Shown here one piece after another: positions 49,931 through 61,387 of a stretch of DNA of 64,000 bases (positions are counted from its first letter, which is position 1; every line of letters starts with the position of its first letter). The stretch is from contig NC_060238.1 of the NCBI RefSeq assembly GCF_021155775.2, forward strand, positions 23,156,470 through 23,220,469, read 5' to 3'. The notes beneath the pieces were generated by a model, which was not told the DNA's origin, did not search any database, and saw nothing but the letters and a program-made list of their open reading frames with translations. The position numbers and the translations under genes are program-made. The stretch comes from Neodiprion pinetum. Its lineage: Eukaryota; Arthropoda; Insecta; Hymenoptera; Diprionidae.

Positions 49931-50865
49931 TACTTTGCGCCATGATACGGAGGCTCCTCGAGTGACAAAGATCACGGATACTAACCAACCAATATAATTC
50001 ACAAGGAGCTAAGATGATAGTGACGGCACAACTGTACTGTTGTATTAAGCATAAGCAATGCGGTCAAATTTTCTCCTGATTCGCAACAAACGATGGGTCA
50101 AGAAACCACGGAAAATGGCCCATATCTGCGCATCGAGGTTGACAATCACCGTGACGGAACCGACTGAAAGCTATCACTTCAAGGATGAAATGAAAATAAT
50201 TATTCTATATTATTATCGATACACGTTTCCTCTTAAAGAGCTACCATATTTTATAAACGGAACAGAGCAGTTGAATATACCGAATGTACCCAGAAACAAT
50301 AACTTGACTGCCGAATCTTCTGTTTTTGTTACGATGACAAGTCTAAGATGTTTGCCCAGAAAATATTTTGGTATTTTCATTGTTTACGTTGAAAGTCACT
50401 CTTCTTGAACTTTGTTAGGAAAATATCACGCTTTTCATATTATGCTAATGATGCACCCCAAAAAATGAAAATGAAAATAAAATGATCCAATTACACAGGT
50501 CTGCAACCGTAAAATTGCACAAGTTCCCTAAAACCGGGAAAATTACTCAAAGAATTTCATCCCGATAGGTTTTTTCTTCAACTCTTGTTTGTAGTTTCAT
50601 TTAGAGTGAAGTTCCCGTTTAATCCAAAATCTGGTATCCAATTCTTGAGTCTAAGAATCCTATGCAAAAGTGATTTCTTGCTTTCATTTAATATGTATTA
50701 GAGTGAGACTTAAGATAGATACGAACAGGAAAACAAAAAAATGTTCGGAGGAGTTTCAGAGAAAAGGAGAAAAGATTTCATCGGCAAAAAGAATTGACAC
50801 GAAATATCAAGTAAATTTCATGAAGAATTTGTTCGAAGAACCAATGTTGTTTTGAAGAATGTTTA

Positions 50866-50960
50866 AAATCCCGGTAGTGATCACCTCCGGTTTGGAGTCA
50901 GTAATTTCTGCGCAAAATTGAATTCCAATCAGTGAGTAGCCCAATACTGGACTCTGAAAC
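50866..50960 (-). pseudogene. FLVCR-like relic 4, exon 6 fragment
   Basis: Reads on the minus strand as SPVLGYSLIGIQFCAEITDS followed by KPEVITTGILN, aligned with the start of exon 6 of the intact genes, with an acceptor-like TTTCAG before it. No other exon was found with certainty beside it. Confidence 0.65.
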
Positions 50961-51584
50961 TAAATCAATTTAATGAGCTGAAGGATATAAATAATTTCTA
51001 GAGTGGAGTTCATGAGTCTCGGATACCTCTCATTTCTCTTCATAACTGTGACGTCTGCTTTTTAATAAACCTATCGCAGAACCCAATCGGTTAAGTTGTG
51101 CCGTCCTAGCCAGTAAGTAAGCATTGCCATTCTTGACACCAGACATTCATACAAATTCATTGACTACGTTACACTTTCTCTGTATGATTTGTGCGTGGAT
51201 AGCATAAATAAAATTTGCGATTATACTTTAAACCTGCGTGCATTCACTGGAAGATACCTATATATCCGTAAAGTAGCTGTAACACGATGAATGCATTGAA
51301 AATAATGAACACAACCTGCGTTTATCAATAAAAATTTAATCATCCATTAAAGAGCACGAATGTTCCTTACACAAAATGCACTGGCCTGCGAGTGGCGCAC
51401 ATGTGCCTAGCCTTGTCGAAATTTCGTTGGGGTGATAGATTGACTGACCTAGAGATCACCGCCATCACGGTTAATGAAACTTTTCAATTTGAAAATAATA
51501 ATTTCGGTCTTATCGAACAAATTGTCAACAGGATTTCAATTGTGAAATGAATGAAAACAAATGAAATACTACCCTGAGTAGACA

Positions 51585-52510
51585 TGTACAAGATCCCCGT
51601 AGTAATAGATTCCGGTTAAGGGTAAGTCATTTCAGCACACAGTTCCAATGAAATCGTGGAGTATCCTAAAGTCGAGCTCCTGCAACCTAGAAAGTGAACC
51701 ATGATTCGTTTTCAACAACGTGACAAATTCATCGCATAGTGATGCGAATGATTCCACTTTACCAAATTAGTAAGTAACCAGTAAATATCATCCATTTTAG
51801 TTCCATTTTCAAGATTGCATTGTACTATATTTCTCCGGGGATAGACAGACAATAGATTGTGATGGAAACTACTCTGAAATTGAGTTCATCACCCGGATTA
51901 TCATCGATAGTACTGGACAGTTATAACTACTTGAAGCGTGTCGTCCTGAAATGCATTCCAACGATCGATGAGAGACAGATAGAATGGGACAAATGAATCG
52001 TTACCTTCAAATGAGAGATGTAGAATGGATTGAGCTAGGTCTCCACTGAAATAACGACACCCAATATGAGACCGTAAGAATTCTAAAGCAGGAAGAAATT
52101 CTTATTGTTCAGAACCCATTTACCCGTGGGTAAAAAGTCTTCAGTCTCAGATTTACGATTCAATTTTTAAAGCCCTCTCGCTCCGCTTGGCGGCCAAATC
52201 GGTTCATCTCGAAACACTGGAAGCTAAAAGGATGGTCAGAGATTGTGACTAACTATAACGTCACTGCAATTTAATTTCTAAAAACAAACGGAGAACGTAC
52301 GAAGAATCGACGCGGTGGCAACGATACTCAGGACGGTTACTGCTGGCCAAAAGAAAGTCGAGAAACCGTTTCCAATATCTTCGATATTCTCATGGTTTTT
52401 CACAATCAGCGGAACTATCAGGGCGCACAGAATAAAGCCACCTCGAAGGCCAAAGAAAACGATAACAATAACTAGGGCAACTTCTTTGGGTCCAAAGTCA
52501 AAAACGTGGA
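51585..52510 (-). pseudogene. FLVCR-like relic 5
   Basis: Exon 2 3' half at about 52510-52300 is open and well kept (GPKEVALVIVIVFFG, HENIEDIGNGFSTFFWPA). Exon 3 (about 52205-52013) has several in-frame stops around motifs still readable as PPSGARGL and NPFYISHLK. Short exon 4 and 5 fragments follow, then exon 6 start (51690-51585, LELCAEMTYP, with a stop directly after it). Exon 1 and the first half of exon 2 are not recognisable. Confidence 0.8.
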
Positions 52511-53199
52511 TAGGGAATTCGGATTGTTTTCGCCTCTAAGTTCGAAGATAAAAAATTATTGAAAAACAAGAAATCGTTCTTGTTGAATATCCTGCAACTT
52601 ACAGAGAATTAACACCAAGGTAACGATGCTGCAGGTAATCAAGGCTCTCTACTTTATTCCACTTTTTTCACATTTGAGGCGGCAGGAATCCTATTCCAGT
52701 GATGCAATCTCCAATGACTTGGAAATCCTGTGCTATTTTTGAATTGTTTGGTGAGTTAAAGCCTCGTCAAGGATATCACCTCGAATTATCGTGTCTAAGA
52801 TGGAGCAATAATACTGTTAAAACCAGCAAATTGAGTGGACCGTTATAGTCTGATCACATGTTAACGACTTTCTTATTGCTTCGCACCTATAAAATGCAAA
52901 TAAAATAATATAACAAGTCAGCGTTACGTGATTGCACTTGAATTGCAGGATTTATTACATATCTTTAAATCACTCATGTGGTACGAGAATCAAGATCCTG
53001 GTTATCAATCAATGAATTGGAGTTGCGATCATTTCTTTCGTAATAGTTTAGGGAATTTATATAAATACTACGTTCACGAAGTATCACTATGGTTAAATTT
53101 TATATAATAAAGACTACTTTAGATCGAGACTCTTTTTCGATTATTTCTTATAAAATGGTGAGTTTCTCAGATTTTAACATAAAATGGTCAAGGTACACA
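52511..53199. other. Sequence between relic 5 and gene 2
   Basis: No transporter exon or other gene is recognisable. It may hold the decayed 5' end of relic 5; the 3' flank of the tandem block begins at its right edge. Confidence 0.5.
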
Positions 53200-56173
53200 C
53201 AATAGTCTCTCATATTCGTCTTTCAGCCATCATTTTGAATATTTAAATCATTCAGCATATATTTATCAAGCTAGTAGCCCCTGTCTTGTACAATTTTTCT
53301 AAACTGATAGCTACTGGAGTATTGGATGGTTGAGAGAAATACTAAGGTGACATTTCAATAACAACATGAACACACCGTTTAAGCTCCGAAATGCAACATT
53401 TCAATATTATTAGAATGGTTCACTTCAGTCACTTCAGAAATGATATGAGAATATCACGGAGCGGCTCTCAACTCGTGAGATTTCAACTCTGTCAATTCTT
53501 TGACGGGAACAGAGATGTATCGGCTGGTGAGTTGCCTAGCTTTCTCGCGTCGGAGTTCGCTTTTATTGAATATCACTAAAATAGTTCCGAGAACGAGGAA
53601 TGCGCAAATACAGCCGAATGCGGGAACGTCCCCGTAGTTTTCGAGCAGCCTGCCAGTAAGCAGAACCAAGAAAAACGCGTAGATCTGAGATGCCATGTTT
53701 AAAATTCCGGTGGTGATTGATTCTGGCTCAGGATAAGTTATTTCCACGCATAATTCCGTTCCAATTATTCCATATCCGATAACGAGAGCTCTGGAACGCA
53801 AAAAATGTGACAGATTGATTTGGGAAAAATGCATCATACCAACGCGTCAGGCACTTTATTCACCCGCATAGTAGCATAGTCGCAAATATCATCCATTTCA
53901 ATTCCAGCATATAGCTTGTCCCGTACAACAACGTTGCAGGGATTGACAAGCAGCAGACGACGACCGAGAGCTTTCTGTAATTCATTCAATGACTGTAACA
54001 ATCGTGGATATAATTGGTCAGTTTTCTTGCTTCAAGCAATTGAAATTGCATTTATACCTGAACGCCTTCGTTTTGTCGAGAATTGTACTACAGATTACTG
54101 AGCCAACCATTCCAACCACATTCAGCGAAATTGACAGATATGCAACACTCCGAGTATCGTCCTGAAATTCAGTCAAATATTCAATAGTATACTTGCCCAT
54201 ATAATCTCTGTACAAACGTTACCTTGAAATGAGCAGTGTAGAATGGATTCAATAGTACGCCCAATGCGAATCCCACACCCATAATTAAGCCAAAGCTGTT
54301 CCACAGGATGAGAAAACTCCTGTTCTTTAGGACCCTTTTACACGTTGGCAGAAAGCCCAAAATAGTTGATTCGTGGTTCATTTTTTGGAGTGCCCTTGCA
54401 CCACTCGGTGGCAAGCGCGGTTCGTCGAGAAAAACTGGAAATCAAAGACCACGGACAGGGATCGTAATTTCATCACATTGATCAATTTATTATGATTGTC
54501 GGTGGCGAAAATGTTTCTTACAGTACATCTGCGACGATAACTTACAGAAAAATAATATGAAGGTGAGAATGCTGGACCCGATTGCCTGTGGCCAAAAGAT
54601 TAACGAGAAATCCCTTCCGATGTCTTCGACATCTTCATGATCTTCAACGACCATCGGAACAGTCAAGCAACATATAATATTGCCCACCTGAACTCCATAG
54701 AAACCAACGGATGTGGCAAGCGCGACTTCTTTTGGCCCAAACCAATGAGAAGCTAATCGGCCAGGAACGCTGAAGACGAAGACTTGGAACATGCCAAATA
54801 GGACTTGTGCAACAATTGCTAAGTCAAAACGGTCCGGAGATGCTGCGAAAACCTTAATCCAAGAGCCAAGGGTTACGCCCGTCGTCGTTATCAGGATGGT
54901 TCGTCTCAAACCAAGGCGATCCGTTAAATAAGAGACCGGTATCAGCAGAATCACGTATTCTATCATGAAAATTGTTATGGTCCATTCCACTGCCAGTGAA
55001 GAAACGTTGTAAAACCTTGAACATTGGTAATAGTCATACTGATTTATCCAACTGAAAACTGGAGGCTAGTTGTCGCAGTGGGAACTGACCTGCGCGTTAT
55101 ATTGCCGATGATTACGAACTGAGAAGCATGCACGTCGCAGCTTATACCGAGAATGAAGAACAGGACGAGCTGCAGCCAGCGTCTCTTGAAGAGTTTGACT
55201 TCCATTAAACTGTCAACAACTTTTGCCAACTTTTCGTCCATTTGTTTCTCGCCAGATTTAGCATCGTCAATCGGTGCTAAGATCGTCAGAACTCCGCATT
55301 CTTTGGAAAAGGACTTGCTGTCCTCGTTTGTAATCACGCTATTCTCCACCATCTCCATTTTTCATTCGACTCACTGTATGTTAATTCTACTCAACGGCAT
55401 GAAACCAATATTCCGATGATTCAGCCCGAATTAATAGTTATTTTCAACCGTGAACTCTATAACTTGAGGTTTCGTCAGCGTTTTAACAATAAGATCACCG
55501 TATCTGCACTCCGATAATACTGTTACACTTGTCAAGAAAAGACTCAAATTTATAGCTTCATTTCTGGCAAGGTCTATAATTCGCATCTGCATCATGATAT
55601 TGAAAATAATATTGTATGGTTCTTCGTTGTATCACATTAATCAAACAGCAAAGTCATACGGTTGTTTTTCCAACAGGCGCGTGATGTGTTGAACGCTGGA
55701 AACTGAATTCACGATTATTATGTAAATAATCCATAACGACAGCCGCGATCGTGATAAAACATGTACTAATGTATTTGACTTCTGTGGATCTGTGTTTGGA
55801 ATAATGTGTTCCAAAAAGTATTATACTTCTCACCCCGAACATCGTGAAGTTTACCCGGATATGTTAAATCACAACTATTTGCCGGGGTACAAAACTCATC
55901 TTCGATTACTTGAGAATGTGACCACAAACTATGAGCGATTATCTGATGCGGGTTGAAATTATTGAAACGTCTTATGAACCAGCGATATTTTATCAACATG
56001 AAGTCAGACTACAGTGCACATGAAAGATTACTGTAAAGTTGAGGCTGATTACACAGAAATCAAATTGAAATTATTCGACCCGCCAAAATTGAATCTTTTC
56101 ATAAAAATTATCAATCTACGATAAGAAACATTGTATAGAAAACTCAGTATAATTTGACGGTCAAAACATTGAA
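53200..56173. repeat. Tandem duplication block, unit A
   Basis: Unit A carries FLVCR-like gene 2 and about 800 bp of its 5' flank. It matches unit B (56450-59430) at a constant offset of 3254 bp through most of its length. The upstream non-coding part (55620-56170) is nearly identical to 58874-59424, whereas the 3' flank near 53200-53450 is clearly more diverged. Confidence 0.8.
53454..55358 (-). CDS. FLVCR-like MFS transporter, gene 2
   Basis: Six exons: 55358-55090, 55015-54546, 54434-54223, 54161-54058, 53974-53864 and 53790-53454, giving 500 aa with no break. Exons 2 to 5 have the same lengths as in gene 1 (470, 212, 104 and 111 nt). Motifs: RRWLQLVLFF, SSLAVEWTITIFMIEYVILL, SYLTDRLGLRRT, PGRLASHWFGPKEVALAT, ILDKTKAFR and ELCVEITYPEPESITTGILN. 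In TM1 the conserved QW of FLVCR is replaced: VHASQF stands where gene 1 has LQWYQY, so the cage Trp is Ala. Substrate may therefore differ from choline. The acidic N-terminal tail is cytosolic. Closest relative is gene 3. Confidence 0.92.
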
Positions 56174-56279
56174 CATTCACTGTATGTATACATATCAGAT
56201 GCCATCGATGGATTTCCAAAGATGCCGTTTATTTGCGCTTCGAAAATCAGGAGGAAAAACCTGAAATACATACATCGGG
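56174..56279. repeat. Dispersed repeat at the unit A/B junction
   Basis: This 106-bp segment recurs at 63895-64000 with about four mismatches, in the same orientation. It begins exactly where unit A stops matching the end of unit B, so it is sequence specific to the junction. Content includes GATGCCATCGATGGATTTCC. Type of element unknown. Confidence 0.75.
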
Positions 56280-56449
56280 ATGCTGAAATCTTAACATCAC
56301 GATGACCGTTGATCGTACATAATAAATTATCGAAACTTAGGTTTAACATTCATTGTACTCCACTGTTGATGACAGCAGACTTTTTCTTCCCATAAATGTT
56401 ACTGTGCCCCTGAACAGCTGACGTGTTTCAAAGTACGCAATGATCAAGG

Positions 56450-59430
56450 TATGTACAAGAGGCTCTCATATTCGTATTTCAGGCATCATTTTAACCGTTA
56501 AAATCAATCCACATGCATTTAACAAGCAAGTAGTCCCAGTCTTGTTTAATTTTTCTGAAACAAGAGGCACCGGAACGATGAATCGTTGAAAAGAATATTG
56601 AGGATGTTAGACTGCGAGCACAACATAAACACACAGTTTAAGCTCTAAAATGCAATATTTCGATATTTTTCAAATATTTCATTTGAGTCCCTTCAGAAAT
56701 ACTATAAGAATATCACGAAGTGGCTCTCGAATCGTGAGATTTCAACTCTGTCAATTCTTTGACGGGAACAGCGATGTATCGGCTGGTGAGTTGCCTAGCT
56801 TTCTCGCGTCGGAGTTCGCTTTTATTCAAAATTACTAATATAGTTCCCAGAACGAGAGATGCGCAAATACACCCGATTGCCGCTATATCGCCGTAGTTTT
56901 CCAACATCCTGCCGGTGAGGAATACCAAAAAAAACCCATAGATCTGAGGTGACATGTTTAAAATTCCGGTGGTGATTGATTCTGGCTCAGGATAAGTTAT
57001 TTCCACGCATAATTCCGTTCCAATTGTTCCATATCCGATCACGGGAGCTCTGAAACACGAAAAACACGACATATTGATATGAAAAAAACGCATCATACCA
57101 TCATGTCAGACACTTTATTCACCCGCATAGTAGGAGAGTCGCAAATACCATCCATCTCAATTCCAGCATATAGCTTGACCCATACAACAACGTTGCAGGG
57201 ACTGACAAGCAACAGACGACGATCGAGAGCTTTCTGTAATTTATTCAATGACGTTGACAATCATGGACATAATTGTGCAGTTTTCCTGCTTCAAGCAATT
57301 TGAATTGCACTCATACCTGAACGCCTTCGTTTTGTCGAGAATCGTACCACAGGTTGTTGAGCCAATCGCCCCAATCACACTCAGCCAAATCGTCAGATAT
57401 CCAACACTCCTAGTATCGTCCTGAAATTCAGTCAAATATTCAATACTTGTCCATATAATCTCTGTACAAACGTTACCTTGAAATGAGCAGTGTAAAACGG
57501 ATTCAATAGGATGCCCAATGCCAATGCCACACCCATAATTAAGCCAAAGCTGTTCCACAGCATGAGAAAACTCCTGTTCTTCAGGACCCTTTTACACGTT
57601 GGCAGAAAGCCCAAAACCGCTGATTCGTGGTTTACTTTTTGTAACGCCCTTGCACCACCCGGTGGTAAGCGCGGTTCGTCGAGAAAAACTGGAAATCAAA
57701 GACCACGTTCAGGGTTCGTAATTTTATTGCATTAATTGATTTTTTATGAATGTCGGTGGCTAAAATATTTCTTACAGTAAATCTGCGACAATAACTTACA
57801 AAAAAATAATATGATGGTGAGAATGCTGGACCCGATTGCCTGTGGCCAAAAAATAAACGAGAAATCCCTGCCGATGTCTTCGATATTTTCGTGATCTTCA
57901 ACGACCATGGGAACAGCCAGGGAAGAGACGATAATGCCCGCCTGAGGTCCGTAGAAACCGACGGCTGTGGCCAGGGCGACTTCTTTTGGCCCAAACCAAT
58001 GAGAAGCTAATCGGCCAGGAACGCTGAAGACGAAGACTTGGAACATGCCAAACAGGAGTTGCGCAACAATTGCTAAGTCAAATCGGTCCGGAGATGCTGC
58101 GAAAACCTTAATCCAAGAGCCAAGGGTTACGCCCGTCGTCGTTATCAGGATGGTTCGTCTCAAACCAAGGCGATCCGTTAAATAAGAGACCGGTATCAGC
58201 AAAATCACGTATTCTATCATGAAAATTGTTGCGGTCCATTCCACTGCCAGTGAAGAAACGTTGTAAAACCTTGAACATTGGTAATAGTCATACAGATTTA
58301 TCCAACTAAAAACTGGAGGCTAGTTGTCGCAGTGGGAACTGACCTGCGCGTTATATTGCCGATGATTACGAACTGAAACAGATGCACGTCGCAGCTTATA
58401 CCGAGAATGAAGAACAGGACGAGCTGTAGCCAGCGTCTCTGGAAGAGTTTGACTTCCATTAAACTGTCAACAACTTTCGCCAACTTTTCGTCCATTTGTT
58501 TCTCGCCAGATTTAGCATCGTCAATCGGTGCTAAGATCGTCAGAACTCCGCATTCTTTGGAAAAGGACTTGCTGTCCTCGTTTGTAATTACGCTATTCTC
58601 AACTATCACCATTTTTCATTTGACTCAGTGTATGTGAGTTCTACTCAACGGCATGAAACCAATATTCCGATGATTCAGCCTGAATTAATAATTATTTTCA
58701 ACCGTGAACTCTATAACTTGAGGTTTTGTCAGCGTTTTAACAGTGAGATCACTGTACCCGCACTCCGATAATACTGTTACACTTGTTAAGAAAAGACTCA
58801 AATTTATAGCTTCATTTCTGGCAAGGTCTATAATTCGCATCTGCATCATGATATTGAAAATAATATTGTATGGTTCTTCGTTGTATCACATTAATCAAAC
58901 AGCAAAGTCATACGGTTGTTTTTCCAACAGGCGCGTGATGTGTTGAACGCTGGAAACTGAATTCACGATTATTATGTAAATAATCCATAACGACAGCCGC
59001 GATCGTGATAAAACATGTACTAATATATTTGACTTCTGTGGATCTGTGTTTGGAATAATGTGTTCCAAAAAGTATTATACTTCTCACCCCGAACATCGTG
59101 AAGTTTACCCGGATATGTTAAATCACAACTATTTGCCGGGGTACAAAACTCATCTTCGATTACTTGAGAATGTGACCACAAACTATGAGCGATTATCTGA
59201 TGCGGGTTGAAATTATTGAAACGTCTTATGAACCAGCGATATTTTATCAACATGAATTCAGACTACAGTGCACATGAAAGATTACTGTAAAGTTGAGGCT
59301 GATTACACAGAAATCAAATTGAAATTATTCGACCCGCCAAAATTGAATCTTTTCATAAAAATTATCAATCTACGATAAGAAACATTGTATAGAAAACTCA
59401 GTATAATTTGACGGTCAAAACATTGAACAA
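56450..59430. repeat. Tandem duplication block, unit B
   Basis: Second copy of the block, holding FLVCR-like gene 3 and its 5' flank. Similarity to unit A stops at about 59430, only some 60 bp before the 3' end of gene 4. Confidence 0.8.
56713..58612 (-). CDS. FLVCR-like MFS transporter, gene 3
   Basis: Six exons: 58612-58344, 58269-57800, 57688-57477, 57420-57317, 57233-57123 and 57049-56713, giving 500 aa, every exon the same length as in gene 2. The first 90 residues differ from gene 2 at only five positions, the last 111 (exon 6) at about 17. TM1 has VHLFQF where FLVCR has the conserved QW-x-QY, so the cage Trp is Leu here. Other family motifs are intact: RLGLRRT, PGRLASHWFGPKEVALAT, LDKTKAFR, CVEITYPEPES. 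It is a recent tandem copy of gene 2, probably with an altered binding site. Confidence 0.92.
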
Positions 59431-59487
59431 TCAATCTGGAAAATTTCTATAATTGATTTGTAACCAAAATCACTTAATTTACAACGT

Positions 59488-61387
59488 CTATTTCTGGGGA
59501 AAGATGGCGTGTGTCTCATTGACAGTAGTTGATTGTCCAGCTTTCTGACGACGAAGCTCGCCTTTATTAAGGATGACCAGCACGGTTCCTAGGACGAGTG
59601 ACACGACCACACATCCGTGACCTGCCACATCTCCGAAGGCTTCAAGTATCCTGCCAATAATCAGTACCAGCAAAAACCCGTACAGTTGAGTAGCCATGTT
59701 CAGAATTCCCGTGGTGATAGCTTCCGGTTCAGGGTAAGTAATTTCGGCACACAAATCCATAGCAACCGTTGAGTAACCCAATACCGGTCCGCTGAAACGA
59801 AATAAATTTAGTGAGTTGACGGAGATACAGAACGAATTGCAGAGGGATCCGAGGCAGAAGTTCTATTACCCAAAAAGTATGTAGCTGGCGAATAACATCC
59901 ACTTTATCTCCATCACGAAGCTCGTCGCGAACAGAATTGCTCCGAATATTGATGTACAACTAGCCACGATAGAGATTACTCTGAAATTCATGCCATAACC
60001 CTCATAATCTTGGGCATCACTAAACGATTACCTGCTTGAAGAAATATTTCCGACGCTTGTATATACCTGAATGCTTTCGTTTTGTCGAGAACCGCACCGC
60101 ACACAGCAGAGCCGATACATCCCGTCAAAGCTGAGAAAAATGCCAGAATGCCTACGCCTTTTTCATCACCCTAAAATAAAGTTCGATATTCAATCGAAAA
60201 CGGTGCGAAGCTGAAATCGAGCCTTACCTTGAAGTGAATTATGTAAAACGGATTAAGCATAGTTCCCATTGTCATCACAGCCCCCATGAGTAGTCCAAAT
60301 GAGTTCCAGAGCATGAGAAAATTCTTGTTGCTCAAAACTCTTTTATACACCGACGAATAACCTTCCGTATTGTGGGATTCGCGGGTTACTTTTGCGAGTG
60401 CCCTTGCGGTGCTCGGTGGTTGACCGGGTTCGTCCTGAAAAACTGGAAGCCAAAGACCTTGTTGAAGATCATTGATTTACAATTCCAACTGTCTTCGCCG
60501 CTATGATTAATGCTTAAGGCTTAATGAACAAACAATAAAGTCACTGCTCCTGCGCGACACGTTACAACTTACGCAGGAATAAGATCACAGTGACGATGCT
60601 GCAGGCAATCGCCCCGGCCCAAAACAGCTTTGAATAATCGTTGCCGATGTCCTCAATTCTTTCGTGGTTTTGTACTACCATCGAAGTACTCAGAATAGAA
60701 ATAACGTAGCCTGCGTGCGGGCCAAAGAAACCAATGGTTGTGGCCAAGGCAATTTGACTGGTTCCGAACCAGTAAGCAGCCAATCGCCCGGGAACGGTGA
60801 GTATGAAAAGATAAGAGACGGCGAAAAAGCACTGCCCTATAAATGCCACGACGAAACCATCCGGAGACGTTGCCAAAACCTTGATCCAAGACCCGATACA
60901 CGTGCCAGTAGCGCCTATGAGTACCGTCAACCTCAAGCCAACGCGATCCATCAAGTAAGAAGCTGGTACCAGGAGAACAACGTATGTTAGCATAAAAATC
61001 GTCGTAGTCCATTCGATCGCCAACGAGGAAACGCCGTAATACCTTGAAAATTGATAACCTTCAGACATTATGGACTTGAAGAAGTTAGATCATACGAATT
61101 GTCGCGGTGGTATCTGACCTGCGTGCCACGTTGTTGACGACTGTGAAATGATACCAGTGGATCCCATTGCTCGCGCCACAAAGGAAGAATAGCAGGAGCT
61201 GAAGCCAACGTGTGTTGAAGGTTTTCACCTCCGTGGTGCTGCTGTCTACTGTCGGGCATTTCACATCTCTGTCAGCGTCTCCAAGTTTTTTCTCAACGTC
61301 AGAAGCTGGTATTATCAAAACTTTGTTCAGTTCTGCCAAGGATCTCTCGTCCCCATCGGTACTCTCACAGTTCCTGGTTTTCACCAT
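59488..61387 (-). CDS. FLVCR-like MFS transporter, gene 4
   Basis: Six exons: 61387-61119, 61042-60573, 60442-60228, 60170-60067, 59980-59870 and 59791-59488, giving 490 aa. Exon 3 is 215 nt, one codon longer than in genes 1-3. Unlike genes 2 and 3 it keeps the TM1 aromatic pair (NGIHWYHFTVVNN). Further motifs are SSLAIEWTTTIFMLTYVVLL, MDRVGLRLTVL, PGRLAAYWFGTSQIALAT (GT-S instead of GP-K), LDKTKAFR and DLCAEITYPEPEAITTGILN. The C-terminal tail is shorter and ends IFPQK. No frameshift or stop. Because the Trp is kept, choline or ethanolamine transport is more plausible for genes 1 and 4 than for 2 and 3; this is inference. Confidence 0.92.

Noticed and set aside
50058..50408. 116-codon frame (+) among the transporter relics
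   Set aside because: On the opposite strand to all relics, no motif or membrane pattern; probably chance.
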